Of a stretch of DNA of 64,000 nucleotides, positions 1 to 10,100 are shown in pieces. Position 1 is the first letter of the stretch. Every line of letters begins with the position of its first letter. Made by a program: the position numbers and the translations under genes. Source of the DNA: Mesaphorura yosii (taxonomy: Eukaryota; Arthropoda; Collembola; Poduromorpha; Tullbergiidae); NCBI GenBank assembly GCA_009869945.1, contig WIXG01000381.1:1-64000 (forward strand), written 5' to 3'. A model generated the notes under the pieces. That model searched no databases. It was not told the DNA's origin and saw only the letters and a list, made by a program, of their open reading frames with translations.

Positions 1-1432
1 GGGAAATGAAAAAACACAGACGCTGATTGCAATGACGAACACGACAGGTTTGCTGGAATCTGCCGAAGCTCTACCACTGCCGCGATGTCCAAAAGCGTGT
101 GCTTGACTTTTAGTCAGGCTCTTAGTTTCGTTGCTGCTGCTGCTGCTAGAAATGTCCTTCGTCGCACGACCCGGCCGTATCTCGTCAAGAATCCATTCAC
201 GAAACCGGGTCACGTCCGTGAACACGGCCGGAGCTCCAACCACCCCGCACTGGCCTCGTAGAGCCCAAGACGCGACTCCACAAACGTACTTTGTCCCGTT
301 CACCGTACAAATGAGCGGTCCACCTGAATCACCTGCAGAAAAGCAGAATATTATATAACTTTCCAATAAAATACGAACGCACCATCAGAAAATGCTTAGA
401 AAACGAGTCCTGTCGTACCTTTGCATACGTTTGATCCGTCCGTGTCCCCAACGCAAAGTGTCGATGTCGATATTTCATGTTCTTCGTGTTCCCCTCGCAC
501 GCGGCGAGTCGTAGATTTTTTTGTGAGATCTGACAAATCAGGCTTAGCCACTTGTGGTTTGCTGCCTACACGCATCCGCGCACGCCTGTGCAGCCTTTCA
601 AAGCATTGTGTCTGGTCGGGGTCGTAGGCGAGGTGAGCTTTGCGAAGGAGGAACGGCTGGTGGTCCTCCGTCTCGAAGCCCCAGCCGCAGGCCTGCAGAT
701 TGGAGTTGGCGTGATTCCACGTGCAGTCGTGGCGATGACCCTGGCCATTGTTACCATCGTCGTCGCTGCCACTGCATTTGGCCAGCTGCACGGGCTGGAT
801 AAACTCGTTAAAGTGGAGGCGATGGTCGAGATGGAGTAGGGCGACATCGTACGGTGACAAGGACATTGACCGGTCGTTGATGCCTTCCTGACCAACTGCT
901 TGTCTATACTGCTCGTGGATCACAATTCGGCGGACAGTCGCTGTCTGACTTTGATTTCTTGATCTTGGTTGGCTATGTCTGCGATTTCCGGAAACACCAG
1001 CTGCAACATCGTGCCCGTTCTCGGACGATTCTGGCGTGTTTGGACGGCGCTGACGCCACAACTCGCCCGCAATCACTTGAATCTCGCGTGCGCCTGCGTG
1101 TCCGTGTGCAGGCTTGTGCGAATGCGAGTGGACGCAATGCGCAGCGGTCAGAACGACGTTTGGGCTCAGGATCGAACCGCCGCAGTTTGCGTACATTGAG
1201 TGGGTCCCGTTGCTGGAGACGGCGATCAGAAGCTGGACCACGAACGGAAACTCGCCGGCAGCGGCAGGCGCTCCTGAATTGGAAAAGCACGCTGTACGGC
1301 ATGTGAGATTTTTCAGACTGCGTCTTATTTGACTTATTCCTTACCATTTGAGATCTGCGACGAAGACTTGACCAGCAGGAGCAGCAAGAGTACGGCAGCA
1401 AAAGTTGACTGGCGACAGTCGAGCAAGCCCAT
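1..1432 (-). CDS. Secreted trypsin-fold (S1) serine protease, 3' end beyond the window
   Basis: Three exons read right to left: 1345-1432, 419-1273 and 1-332 (open at the edge), with matching phases. Exon 1 encodes a signal peptide that runs straight into ISNG, the expected start of the mature chain, so there is almost no propeptide and no CLIP domain. The catalytic triad is present: His in LTAAHC, Asp in DVALLHL, and Ser in GDSGGP, which is completed across the exon 2/3 splice. The residue at the trypsin Asp189 position reads Asn (N-V-C-K-G-D-S), so classical trypsin specificity is unlikely; a chymotrypsin- or elastase-like pocket is inferred. The His-to-Asp spacing is about 50 residues longer than usual, filled with His/Ser/Arg/Asn-rich sequence. 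After the catalytic domain comes a Ser-rich stretch and then a hydrophobic run at the window edge, possibly a membrane or GPI anchor. At least 424 residues are present. The start was chosen because it gives the signal peptide. Confidence 0.85.
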
Positions 1433-1800
1433 CAACAACAACACCTCAACTTGGACTGGACAAGCACTCTATGCTCGGCTTTGCTAAGCCGAGCTGGACA
1501 TTCGAGGCATATTAATGAATGAGAATCAGGTTAATGTTCGCAGAGGTCAAACCAAGCCTGCTGCTTGCCAACTCTTCGCTTGGCCAAGCCAGGCCGTGTT
1601 ATTCCTCCAGGCTTTAGTTTGAGCAGAGCTCAAGTCGTAAAACGTAAAGCAAAACTATGAGAGGAAATTAGCACAGCGAAACATCAGCAATCAGAAGCCA
1701 GCCACCCAGTGAGTCAGTATTGGGGTCAGCAGTAAAACAATTGATCTGCGTGTTAACGTACACATGTTGAGTGTTGCGAAAGATAAACCACAAACAAATC

Positions 1801-1806
1801 TTTATT
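1801..1806 (-). terminator. Poly(A) signal of the two-domain cysteine-rich gene at 1.9-2.8 kb
   Basis: AATAAA on the minus strand about 120 bp beyond the stop codon at 1923. Confidence 0.5.
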
Positions 1807-1922
1807 TAGTGTCGCAAAAGTCAAAAGTGTCAGTCGTGTCAAAGTTTTAAACGCTGACGCTGATAAGAAGTTTAAAAACATAAATCGGTAAATACAGTAA
1901 ATAGCACATTCGCTCACGCGAT

Positions 1923-2770
1923 TCAGGCCTTTGCTGCTTTGATCTTTTCTACAGTCGTAGCCGCAGGCTGACCTGGAATTTTACCGGCGCCAGCAGGAGC
2001 AGCGGGAGACTGAGCCTGAGCTGGGGTTGCAACTGACAGCGGACCTCCTTGGGCGATGGCAGCCGCCGGATTTCCAACGGAGCCGATTCCTGGAGACGAC
2101 GGATATCCTACAGCGCCGATGCCTGGACCAAATGGATTTGCTGCCGCTGCGATTTCTGGAGTAAGCGGACTTTCGATGAAGCCCGTAGTCGGAATCTGGG
2201 GCTGGTCGTCTCTGGCGTTGCAGCGGCATCCGCAGATCGGTTTCTCAGTGTACGGCCCGATGCATACGAGTCCAGTTTCGTACAACCCACAGGATTGCTT
2301 ACAGTAGGCTGAACTGTAGCTGACGCAGTACTGGTATGCGGGTTCCTGGAAGATAGACCAGGTTAGTTAAAAGGCATCAGTCAACTGACTCACGTTGAAC
2401 GGCTACTAATTGAATTTACTTACGTAATATAAGCACCCACAGCGACAAGTGGTGTAGGGATTGAGTGGAGAGCCGGGCACGCATTGGGAACCGGCCTGAC
2501 CGCAGAGATATGCACAGTCGTAAGTCGATTGTGGGTCACATGCTAGAGCTTGTGCTTGGCCTGGCAGTGCCGCTCCCTGCTGCTGCCCCATTATGGGAGG
2601 CGGAGCGAGTTGCTGTGCGCCCTGCATTGCAATTACAACCCGAATCATATTTACGAAAATGCCACGCTGCTTGTACAACTGATAAGGCTTGCATAGGTTT
2701 CACGGTTTAGTGGCTCTAAACTTACGATTTGATGGGCGGCGAGAACGAGCAGAACCAATTTCGACCACAT
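1923..2770 (-). CDS. Secreted protein with two tandem 7-Cys CSalphabeta-like domains and a Pro/Ala/Gly tail
   Basis: Three phase-0 exons: 2726-2770 (signal peptide, 15 codons), 2424-2621 and 1923-2345, giving 221 residues. Each of the last two exons carries one cysteine module. Module 1 spacing is C-x7-C-x3-C-x6-C-x11-C-x-C-x-C; module 2 is C-x7-C-x3-C-x8-C-x9-C-x-C-x-C. The CxxxC...CxC core is the signature of the cysteine-stabilised alpha/beta fold (defensins and related peptides); the seventh cysteine is extra. After module 2 comes a tail of about 95 residues rich in Pro, Ala and Gly that ends in a Lys/Ala stretch. The gene shares exon structure and the MW-start signal peptide with the gene at 5130-5729, so they are paralogues. 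The function is unknown; antimicrobial, inhibitory or structural roles all fit. I do not recognise a named family. Confidence 0.8.
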
Positions 2771-3429
2771 TTTCTTGAAGTCGAGCTGGAAATTCCGTCT
2801 TAGCTGGAGCGTTGGGGCGGTTGGGGTAGATTCAGTAGAATCGATATTTGAAGAATGTGAAGTCAAATGGAGACTGCAGACGAGGGAAGACAAACCAGAA
2901 ATGAATGACGAGCTTGAGCAGAAATTAGAATGCATTCCGTTCACATTTCCGTAAAAGTCGATTGTGAAAGAGTAGCAAAGCGAAGGGCTCTGATGCTATT
3001 AAAAAATGCGTGGTCTATTTTTGGACAGGAGGCGGGGAAAACCACTAAATGGGAAGCTTATCATGTCAGCCACCAAAACTCTGCTGCTGTTCTTTTATAA
3101 ATGCAATAATGCAAAGCAAGCACGCATGCCGACAATGACGAATGCGAGGACGATTATGGTGCAGGCGCAATGAAAATAGTAATTATTGCTTTAGGTCAAT
3201 CACAGGCAGCCGAACTGATGATGAAAAGGGCGATTAGAACTACTACTTTCCAGAAAATCGGTTCAATGCATGTACGACTCGATGCTCTACAAGTAAAATT
3301 GCCCAAACCGAATTGAAGTCGATTTTATTTTAACATGCAAATCAAAAATTGAAATGTAAAATTAAAATATGGAATTGCATCTGACAAATAAAAAATGATA
3401 CAAATCACACACTTCGTAAATCATTCTGG
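2771..3429. other. Spacer between two members of the cysteine-rich cluster
   Basis: No coding exon seen. A minus-strand TATAAAAG lies near 3092-3099, about 320 bp upstream of the start at 2770, and could be the core promoter of that gene. The right part, from about 3290, is alignable to the 3' flank of the paralogue at 4.92-5.13 kb, including shared runs such as CAAATATGGAAT-like and AAAAATGATA stretches, so it belongs to the duplicated unit. Confidence 0.45.
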
Positions 3430-4071
3430 TCCTTTCGAGGCTAGTTGCCGGATTCTTCTGCTACCTGTTCGTCCTCGAATCCCGGCTGGGTCCTCACTCC
3501 TTTCAGTCTAGGCGGTGGCAGGTATCTGCACAAGCGCAGACACAGTACTACACTGTGCCGTCGGTCAGCTGGTTCAGGCAAGTGTACACTGTGAGTTGAG
3601 GCCCAGTCGCGCCACACTGCGACTGGCAGTGGCAGTTCAGCGTTGGCTGAACACGCTGGGTTGCTTGAAAGCTATATTTTAAAGCCAGAGACGAGTCAAT
3701 GAACGAATCTGAAAATGAGAGAGCCCAATCCTGATTCTCAGGCCAGGTCAGGTCGGATACCGGAAATTATGAGCTTATAAGCGGAGGCGCAGAGCAGGGA
3801 CAGACGCACTCGGCCATGAAGTCTCCAACTCCTGGAACTCAGGTGACGTCGGGGGTACCGTGAAGCGTGGTGCACATCAACGAATCAGCCTGGTTGCATC
3901 CCCCGCCTTGCGAGATGACAGGCACCTGAAGAAGATCGATTTAATACAAGACAACTGTGACTGTATAATGATTCTGGAACTTATTGCATGCAAATTGTTG
4001 AGCCTTGAGCGACTTACACTGATGTGGAGCATCGCCACAAGTGCAAAAATCGCCCTAGCCACCTTCCACAT
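3430..4071 (-). pseudogene. Pseudogene of the two-domain CSalphabeta-like secreted protein family
   Basis: The exon 1 region (4018-4071) is intact: a MWKVA... signal peptide with a GTAAGT donor. Exon 2 begins at 3925 and keeps the PVISQ start and the final C-x-C-x-C, but the fourth conserved cysteine codon has become TGA (3839-3841, TGC to TGA), and the residue aligned with the third cysteine is His. The donor after exon 2 reads ATAAGC where the paralogue has GTAAGT, so splicing is also broken. The exon 3 region (about 3510-3660) shows the cysteine pattern only if the frame is changed once, and it has a further in-frame TAG. Several independent lesions make this a dead copy. The promoter region still has a TATAAAA box (4216-4222). 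Confidence 0.85.
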
Positions 4072-4215
4072 TTTCCTGATTAAAAATTGGCGATACTTGT
4101 GTAACAGGTGTGACTGGATGTTGAAGTAAATGGGAGCAAAGGAAATCTGCAGCTTGAAACATAGTTCTGGACACTCGATGGGATGACTGACTCGACACAG
4201 CAGACAGCGGCTCCG

Positions 4216-4222
4216 TTTTATA
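4216..4222 (-). promoter_or_regulatory. TATA box upstream of the cysteine-rich pseudogene
   Basis: TATAAAA on the minus strand, about 145 bp upstream of the ATG at 4071. It lies in sequence that aligns with the TATA-containing flank of the intact paralogue at 5.89 kb. Confidence 0.55.
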
Positions 4223-4419
4223 CAAACTTCCGCCAATGAACAAACTTCTCTGCTAAAAATTAACTCCATCCTCCACGGTCATCCCTTCTATTCAACACTG
4301 GAAGACCAAATTTCGAGTCGAAAATACTTTCATGCGTTTTTAAGACAGTCGCCTGTTAATGGACTCCAAGGTACTTTTCCGCTGTCTAAATTTACCATCT
4401 GAGCTGCTGGTCTGGAAAA

Positions 4420-4832
4420 ATACTTTTCTTTTTATTTCTCATTCCCAATCTGAGCTAAAAATATTTGACACAGCCACCTTCCACATTTTGTCGATTGAAA
4501 ACTCAGAAAACTTGGACAGGACTTGCTAAAATGGTAACTGGGCATGCATTTGGCGAAGTAGGGCAGAAAATCTGTAGCCGGACCGGAGAATGAATGACTG
4601 CCAGACGGACCAGTCAAAAGCGAGGCGAAGGCTCTACTTTCTCTGCTGCTGTGAAACAATGCATGATCAAAGTTCGCGTCAGGAAAATTTTCATTTCTTT
4701 TTTGAGCCTTTGCCTGTTAAAAAAGTGGGAAGGGAAACCAAGGTACTTTTCCGCACTCCAAATTTAGCAATTGCGTTGAAGGCCAGGAAACTTCCAGCTC
4801 CTTCTCACGCTGCGTTGATGCCATGCTGAGAA
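4420..4832 (-). pseudogene. Relic of a further cluster copy: truncated signal-peptide exon, promoter flank and APC2 fragment
   Basis: At 4466-4486 the first codons of the family signal peptide (MWKVA) are present, then the sequence switches to what is elsewhere the distal 5' flank (matching about 6125-6160). The adjoining 4487-4790 aligns with the 5' flank of the intact gene at 5730-6120, with shared runs such as GGAAAATTTTCATT and GGTACTTTTCCGC. At about 4788-4832 it aligns with the reverse strand of APC2's last exon (about 6388-6432). It is therefore a duplication scar with no coding potential left. Confidence 0.7.
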
Positions 4833-4924
4833 AAGATTAATGAAATGCGAACAGCCAAGGACGAATTTCATATTTTTCACCCCAGCCGCAGTCGACATTC
4901 GCGAAGTCTCCGGAAAATTCTTCA

Positions 4925-4930
4925 TTTATT
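4925..4930 (-). terminator. Poly(A) signal of the cysteine-rich gene at 5.1-5.7 kb
   Basis: AATAAA on the minus strand, about 200 bp past the stop at 5130. Confidence 0.4.
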
Positions 4931-5129
4931 TAAACACATGAATCAGAATGAAATGTAGAAGTACAATTGGCAAGTTATAAAAATCAAACAATAAAATTCA
5001 AATATGGAATGAAGCTTGCGAACGAAAAATGATAGAAATCAAACACTATACAAATCCATCTAATCGCCTCAATGCTGGCTGCTGGAGTCTGGTGCTGCTA
5101 GTCCTCGAATCCCGGCTGTGGGCGGATTC

Positions 5130-5729
5130 TCATTCCTGTGGATACCGTTGGCGACGGGTCTCCGGACAAATGCAGGCACAAACGTCAACTAAGTCCTTTC
5201 CCTGGTCCTTGCACAAGTACCCAAGGTCATTAGTCGAGGTCTGGTTACACTGGGCCTGACAAGGCTCGTTGATCGAACAGTTTGGGTTGCCTGATATCTG
5301 CAGATTAGAACGAAACGGCATGAGTGAATGAATGGATACTGCTGAGAATGAGAGAACCAGAATCCTGGAGTCAGATCAGATATGGAACGTATGAACTTAC
5401 CACTCCAGGAAGTGTTTCACACGGACAGGTGCACTCGGTAAGGTTTTCTGAGGTCGTGTTCCCTGGAATGCAGGTGTAATTAGTGGTGACGTTGCAAAGC
5501 GAGCCGCACAGTCCAGCGACAACCGGGTCGCACATCTCATCTTGCGAGATTACGGGCATCTGAAGACGAAAAAGACAGACAGGCAAATTAGTGATGGACA
5601 AATGTTCACTGTTTAAACCTTCTGGCTCATTTTGCCCTTCAATTAGAGATAACGTTCTTGAGCGAGACTTACAATGATGACGTGGAACACTGCCACAAAT
5701 GCAAAAATCGTTGTAGCCACCTTCCACAT
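5130..5729 (-). CDS. Secreted protein with two tandem 7-Cys CSalphabeta-like domains (short form)
   Basis: Three phase-0 exons: 5673-5729 (signal peptide, 19 codons), 5401-5559 and 5130-5297, giving 127 residues. Module 1 is C-x7-C-x3-C-x7-C-x12-C-x-C-x-C; module 2 is C-x5-C-x3-C-x11-C-x10-C-x-C-x-C. Each module is one exon, as in the paralogue at 1.9-2.8 kb, but the long Pro/Ala/Gly tail is absent and the protein ends soon after the last cysteine. Module 1 has several N-x-T sites, so N-glycosylation is possible. All donors and acceptors are canonical. It is transcribed toward the pseudogene and away from APC2. The role is unknown; the fold assignment rests on cysteine spacing only. Confidence 0.85.
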
Positions 5730-5885
5730 TTTGTCTTTAATAGCACGGCACGGAAAGAGAAGAGAAATGAAGGAACTGGAGGGGTAACTGAATTTGAAAT
5801 GAAGCGAAACAATTCAGGAATCTGCAGCTTCAGGCTCTGGACACTGCGGACGATGAATGACTGACGGACCAGGCGAAGGTCCCAC

Positions 5886-5895
5886 TTTATATAAA
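5886..5895 (-). promoter_or_regulatory. TATA box of the 5.1-5.7 kb cysteine-rich gene
   Basis: A strong TTTATATAAA on the minus strand, about 160 bp upstream of the ATG at 5729. The surrounding flank is conserved in the pseudogene and relic copies. Confidence 0.6.
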
Positions 5896-6129
5896 CTTCT
5901 GCCAAACCGATGGATGAACTTCGTTAAAACTGCTAAACTTGAACCCAATCTCTGCTGTGCAACAACGCAACAATGCATGAGCAAAGTTTCGCGTCCGGAA
6001 AATTTTCATTCCTTTTTTTAACCCTTTTGCCTGCTAAAAAGTGGCAAAAGACTCGTTGGTACTTTTCCGCTTTATGTATTTAGCACTTGCATTGCTTTGT
6101 TGCATGCTCGTCTGGAAAATATGTTTCTT

Positions 6130-6135
6130 TTTATT
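6130..6135 (-). terminator. Poly(A) signal of APC2
   Basis: AATAAA on the minus strand about 40 bp past the APC2 stop codon, implying a very short 3' UTR. This same flank was copied into the neighbouring cysteine-rich cluster. Confidence 0.55.
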
Positions 6136-6173
6136 TCTCATTTCCAATCTTTTCATGTTGAGATAAAAATACT

Positions 6174-9140
6174 TCAGACTGCTAAAGCTGCCATCGCCGC
6201 CTGCTGCGGTTTGACGACTTTGTAATTTCCACCGATGAACAGTAAATCTCCTGCGGCCACTTTCTGGTCCAGGAATTGCTGCAGGTCTTCCAGGTTGCAC
6301 TCGACGGTGGCAAACAACTTGAGCATCGAGAAAATTCGGGCAAGAGGCAAATTATCCAGATTCGCCAACACGCCTTTGATGTACGACCAGAAAACTTCTA
6401 GCTCCTGCTCGCGCTGGGCTGAAGCCGATGTCATGTGGCTCTCCGTCTCGTCTTCCTCGACGAAACGCATGTCGCCGCCAGAAGGCATTTCTTCCAGCTT
6501 GAAATCGTTGTTAATTCGGAATGTATTCTCTTCTGGCTCGATAAGCACTTTCTACGTAATAGTAAAGCAACACATGATTAATTTACTTGGGCCATGCCAA
6601 TGATAATAATGTGAAGCCTTTGTTAGGGACAAACCTTTGCTAACCAAAATGAAATTTTTGCTTTGACCGTATTCTCCGACAGTCCTGTGACGACAGCAAG
6701 TTCATCAAGCTTCCAGTCATCTAATGAAAAGACGGAAGGATTAACTTCGGCTGTGAGTTAGACGCAATGGTGAAGGTCAGGCCCTTTCTGCGGATGTCGT
6801 ACCTTTTTCCTGGAAATACCACAAAATTGTCGCATGCACGGGTGACACAGTGAACTCGAATGTGGCCCCATTGAATTCCAGCTCGAACTCCACGTGGCCA
6901 ATGTGCTTTTGCCATTCGAGGCTCCGGTTTGCCTTAAAAGCTTCAAACCCTTTTGTGTATTTAGCCACAGCTTTCTCGACCGGTTTTGGCAAAATGAGAG
7001 TTTCTTGTTTCAGCAAAGGCCAGAATTGCCCTGAGATCACAAGCCCACAAACTGGAACATCCTGTAGGTCATTAGCTAATTCAATCTGCTTGACTTGACT
7101 TGCAAAATATACAGTTAAGCTTATAGACTCACGTCTTGCGACAAGACTGCCGTTCCCTCCTCGTAAAATCTTGTATTGAGTCGGTGAGAATCTGCAACGT
7201 CCTTCAGCATGACCTCGCATTTCTGTAGATCATTTTCATCGAATCTGTAAAATCGATGCAGTTTGAAAATCAATTAAGTAAGGTAGAGAATTCAAATTAG
7301 CAGGTAGTTCAAAGGCTGTTGTGATTAATTTACCTGAGTTTCAGTAACTCGACCCATTTAATCTCATCTGACACAGATTTCGGTTTTGTCATGGCCAGCA
7401 GCCGATCCGCTAGTAAAGCCCGGTACTCATCCATGAACAGTGTCGTCGAGCCGTAAATGCTGAGAATAGTTTGTATAAGATCTGATTTTCTGAGGTTGCT
7501 GAAGTCCTTTGGCACGTCAATTGGATCTAAAAGTTTACAGTTAGTTGTATCATATATCTTTTTATCTTTGGCTTCATTTTCTAATTTTGAATTCATTCTT
7601 TACCAGGCACCCATCGGTCCCAGTGTATCCAATCGTGTGCAGAAGTGACTCGAACTTTGCTCAGTTCTTCCGCCAATTCGCCCGCTTCGTCAGTCAGACT
7701 GACGAGAATCACACGAACGGTGTCATCACGGCCCTGCAAGTACTCCCTGAAAGAAAGATGATTTGAACGAATTGATTAAGGATCTGATGATGTACGATAG
7801 TTATTCGTTTGTCTAACCTTGTCTGCGGAGTGACGAGCTGAGTCAGAATTCCACTTAGGTCAATGAATTTGAGTGTTTTCACCATCGCCAAATAAGCCTC
7901 GAGCAAATCGGAAGTGCTGACGGCTGCTGTCAGCAATCTCCGCTGTAAAACGGTTGTCAACGAAGTGACGAGGTGATTCCGGAGAGGAACTTTCCGCATA
8001 CAGAATTTCAGGTCTTCGAGAATGGGATGGGAATCTGGAAATTCTAAAGACGGAACGGAGCAATGTACAAATCGACTCGGTCAGTTATTTGTCCCAGACT
8101 GTCTACTCCCTTTCCTTACCGACGATGATTGAAAACAGTTCACTGATTATCTGACGACCAAAAATGTCAAACAGAAACATTTCCATTTCCTCACGAAAGG
8201 GCGAGGTTGGGCTGAGCTCCTGGCCTGCGAGAACCTCGAACCAAGGAATCAATGCCCGCAGCCACTGGAATGCAACCGAACTTTTTTGATTCATTCATTT
8301 TTGATTCCGCACTGCCAAATTTTAACTTACCCTAAGAAGTATCCCAGTGTGGGTGTATGTGTACTTCTTGTGACATTCTTTGAAGACTCGGACGGAAAAC
8401 TTCTCCTTAATAATGTTGTAAAGCCCGGCTTCTATCAGTATATTGAACGATTTATCCTTCTCCACCATGACTCTAAAAAGAATAGGCAATTATAATTTCA
8501 ATTGCTTCAGTAGCAAGTAAAGTAGAGGAACTGTTAAATTAACTTACTGAGTAGTATGAAGAAACGCCTTCACGAATTCTTCACAGAGGCACTCCTCCTT
8601 ACCGCAGTAGGCGCAAAGAAAAGGAGCCACCGTTGGAGAATTGCCTCGGTCATCGTCTTCGTCATCAGTTCCCGTGCAAGTCGCATTGACGGTACATTTG
8701 TCACCTGGATGCCTGCTGCTTGGGCCAAACTCCTTCCCAGTGAGTGCACGAAACCCATAACTGATGAGCACGTACAGACTGTGATAATCCAGCACATCTC
8801 CACCAGCATTGAATCCATCTTCGATGCATTTGCACACTTTTTGGTATAATTCGAGTGGTATGAAGCTTCTCGCGTTGCAATCAGTGTCTGGGTTTCCTGG
8901 AATCGATTTTAGTGGGCGCTGTGGCCGGAGAACTCTCAGAAATGGAAGCGGCTCACTTCTCCAGGCAACGACTGGCCCTCTCCGCCTGAACCTTCGCTGA
9001 AGGTCAACTGTGGGTAACACATTTGGCGCAGATGCAGATGATTGAAAATCTGCCTCCTCGAGCTTGTCGAATGGATCTTCCTCATCGTCACCCTCACACC
9101 AGTCTTGCATTGGCTCGGTCGTGTCCATTACTTCAGCCAT
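6174..9140 (-). CDS. ANAPC2: Anaphase-promoting complex subunit 2 (cullin-like scaffold)
   Basis: Ten exons with consistent phases: 8548-9140, 8331-8472, 8120-8264, 7818-8043, 7604-7746, 7334-7526, 7133-7244, 6803-7088, 6635-6720 and 6174-6551, giving 767 residues (human APC2 is 822). APC2 is the cullin of the APC/C ubiquitin ligase and binds the RING subunit APC11; it drives destruction of cyclins and securin. Recognised blocks are the cullin-homology motifs SIYGSTTLFMDEYRALLADR and ELLKLRF...CEVMLKD (exons 6-7), SGQFWPLL (exon 8), a winged-helix segment ending SFWLAK (exon 9), and the APC2-type C-terminal winged helix FWSYIKGVLANLDNLPLARI (exon 10). The N-terminus has an acidic stretch and an insect-specific part with a Cys-rich patch (CAYCGKEECLC). 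The start is the first ATG of the open first exon. Confidence 0.95.
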
Positions 9141-9488
9141 GACTGATTGCTAACTGCTCGCTGACCTAGGCCTACAAGAAAAGCAGATAAATAAAGATTA
9201 ATTAATGAGTTAGGATTTTGTCCAAATCGTGTTTTGACTACGGATTTACCTGGTAAATAACTGAAGCTTTTAAGACTGAATCTCGGTTCAGCTAATTGGT
9301 ACTCGGATACACTGCACTAATTACCTGTTAGATCTAGTACTTTACTAGATACCAGAAATCTAACAACCACCAAAGCTGCAAATGAGTAGAAGATTCAACG
9401 AGCCGGCGTAGTTTTGATTCACGTCAAAGGTTCACCACTCAAACTCACACCAAGCGCGCAGGCAGGCAAGGAATCGAGAAATTCGCAT
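9141..9488. other. APC2 5' flank
   Basis: Holds the presumed APC2 promoter and 5' UTR. No TATA box in a convincing place and no other gene seen. Confidence 0.4.
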
Positions 9489-10100
9489 TTATAATGAGAA
9501 AGAAGAGAGTGCTGAAATTTCGCGACTATAAAATATTGGGAAATAGTGCAGTTCAGCGGCTAGTCGATTTTCACTCGAGATCAGTGTTTTCATCCTAATT
9601 CGACAATGCTGAATCCGAATCTGGTGGAATTTTTGTACGGAAACGCTTCCAATCAAAGTTACAGCGCTTCCAAGATCCATCGTCCTGCTAGTAACATTGC
9701 ATATGTCTGCCTCTGTGAACAGTAAGTGTGTGCCGATTTTGTCAAGGGGCCCGCTAAAGCTCTGCTGGGTGCTATGCTCCGGATACGCCGGTCCATGAAC
9801 CGGCGGCGGCTCGGTGTACGCAAATATAAAGAGCGGGAGGACCAAAGCCACAGTTAACGAGTACACGGCGTACAATACGAGAGTGACTGCGACCTGGGTG
9901 AGAAAACTGACGACGATATTGACCCTAAAGAGTCGCTAGAATGACCGGGATTTTACGAATTTGAATCGCCGCGCCTCCAGACTTATTTCGATTGGAATAC
10001 TCTGAATCTACCAGTCAAATTCAGCGCACGGTCGATGCAGCCAAGCGTCTCTCCTGATAACAGACTCGTCTTCCAGATTCCGGTCAATTGTCCAGCAGGA
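9489..10100 (-). pseudogene. Gustatory-receptor-like 7TM pseudogene fragment
   Basis: Read on the minus strand, a segment with LLSGETLGCIDRALNLTGRF, then a charged RRFKF...SRSF block and hydrophobic TM-like sequence, aligns with the N-terminal part of the receptor at 11.9-12.1 kb (LLSTGTLGCID..., RKFAIINFESFWRRF). At the aligned Trp the codon here is TAG (9936-9938), and the block between the two motifs is out of frame. No later TM segments follow. It is an old, truncated paralogue of its neighbour. Confidence 0.7.

Noticed and set aside
3470..3490. TCGAATCCCGGCT resembling a tRNA T-loop (also near 5105)
   Set aside because: It lies in the 3' exon or flank of duplicated cysteine-rich genes, and no acceptor or anticodon stems can be drawn around it.
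3839..3841. TGA at a conserved cysteine codon as a selenocysteine codon
   Set aside because: The same locus also has a lost splice donor, a frame change and a TAG in exon 3, and the intact paralogue uses an ordinary Cys; a nonsense mutation is the simpler reading.
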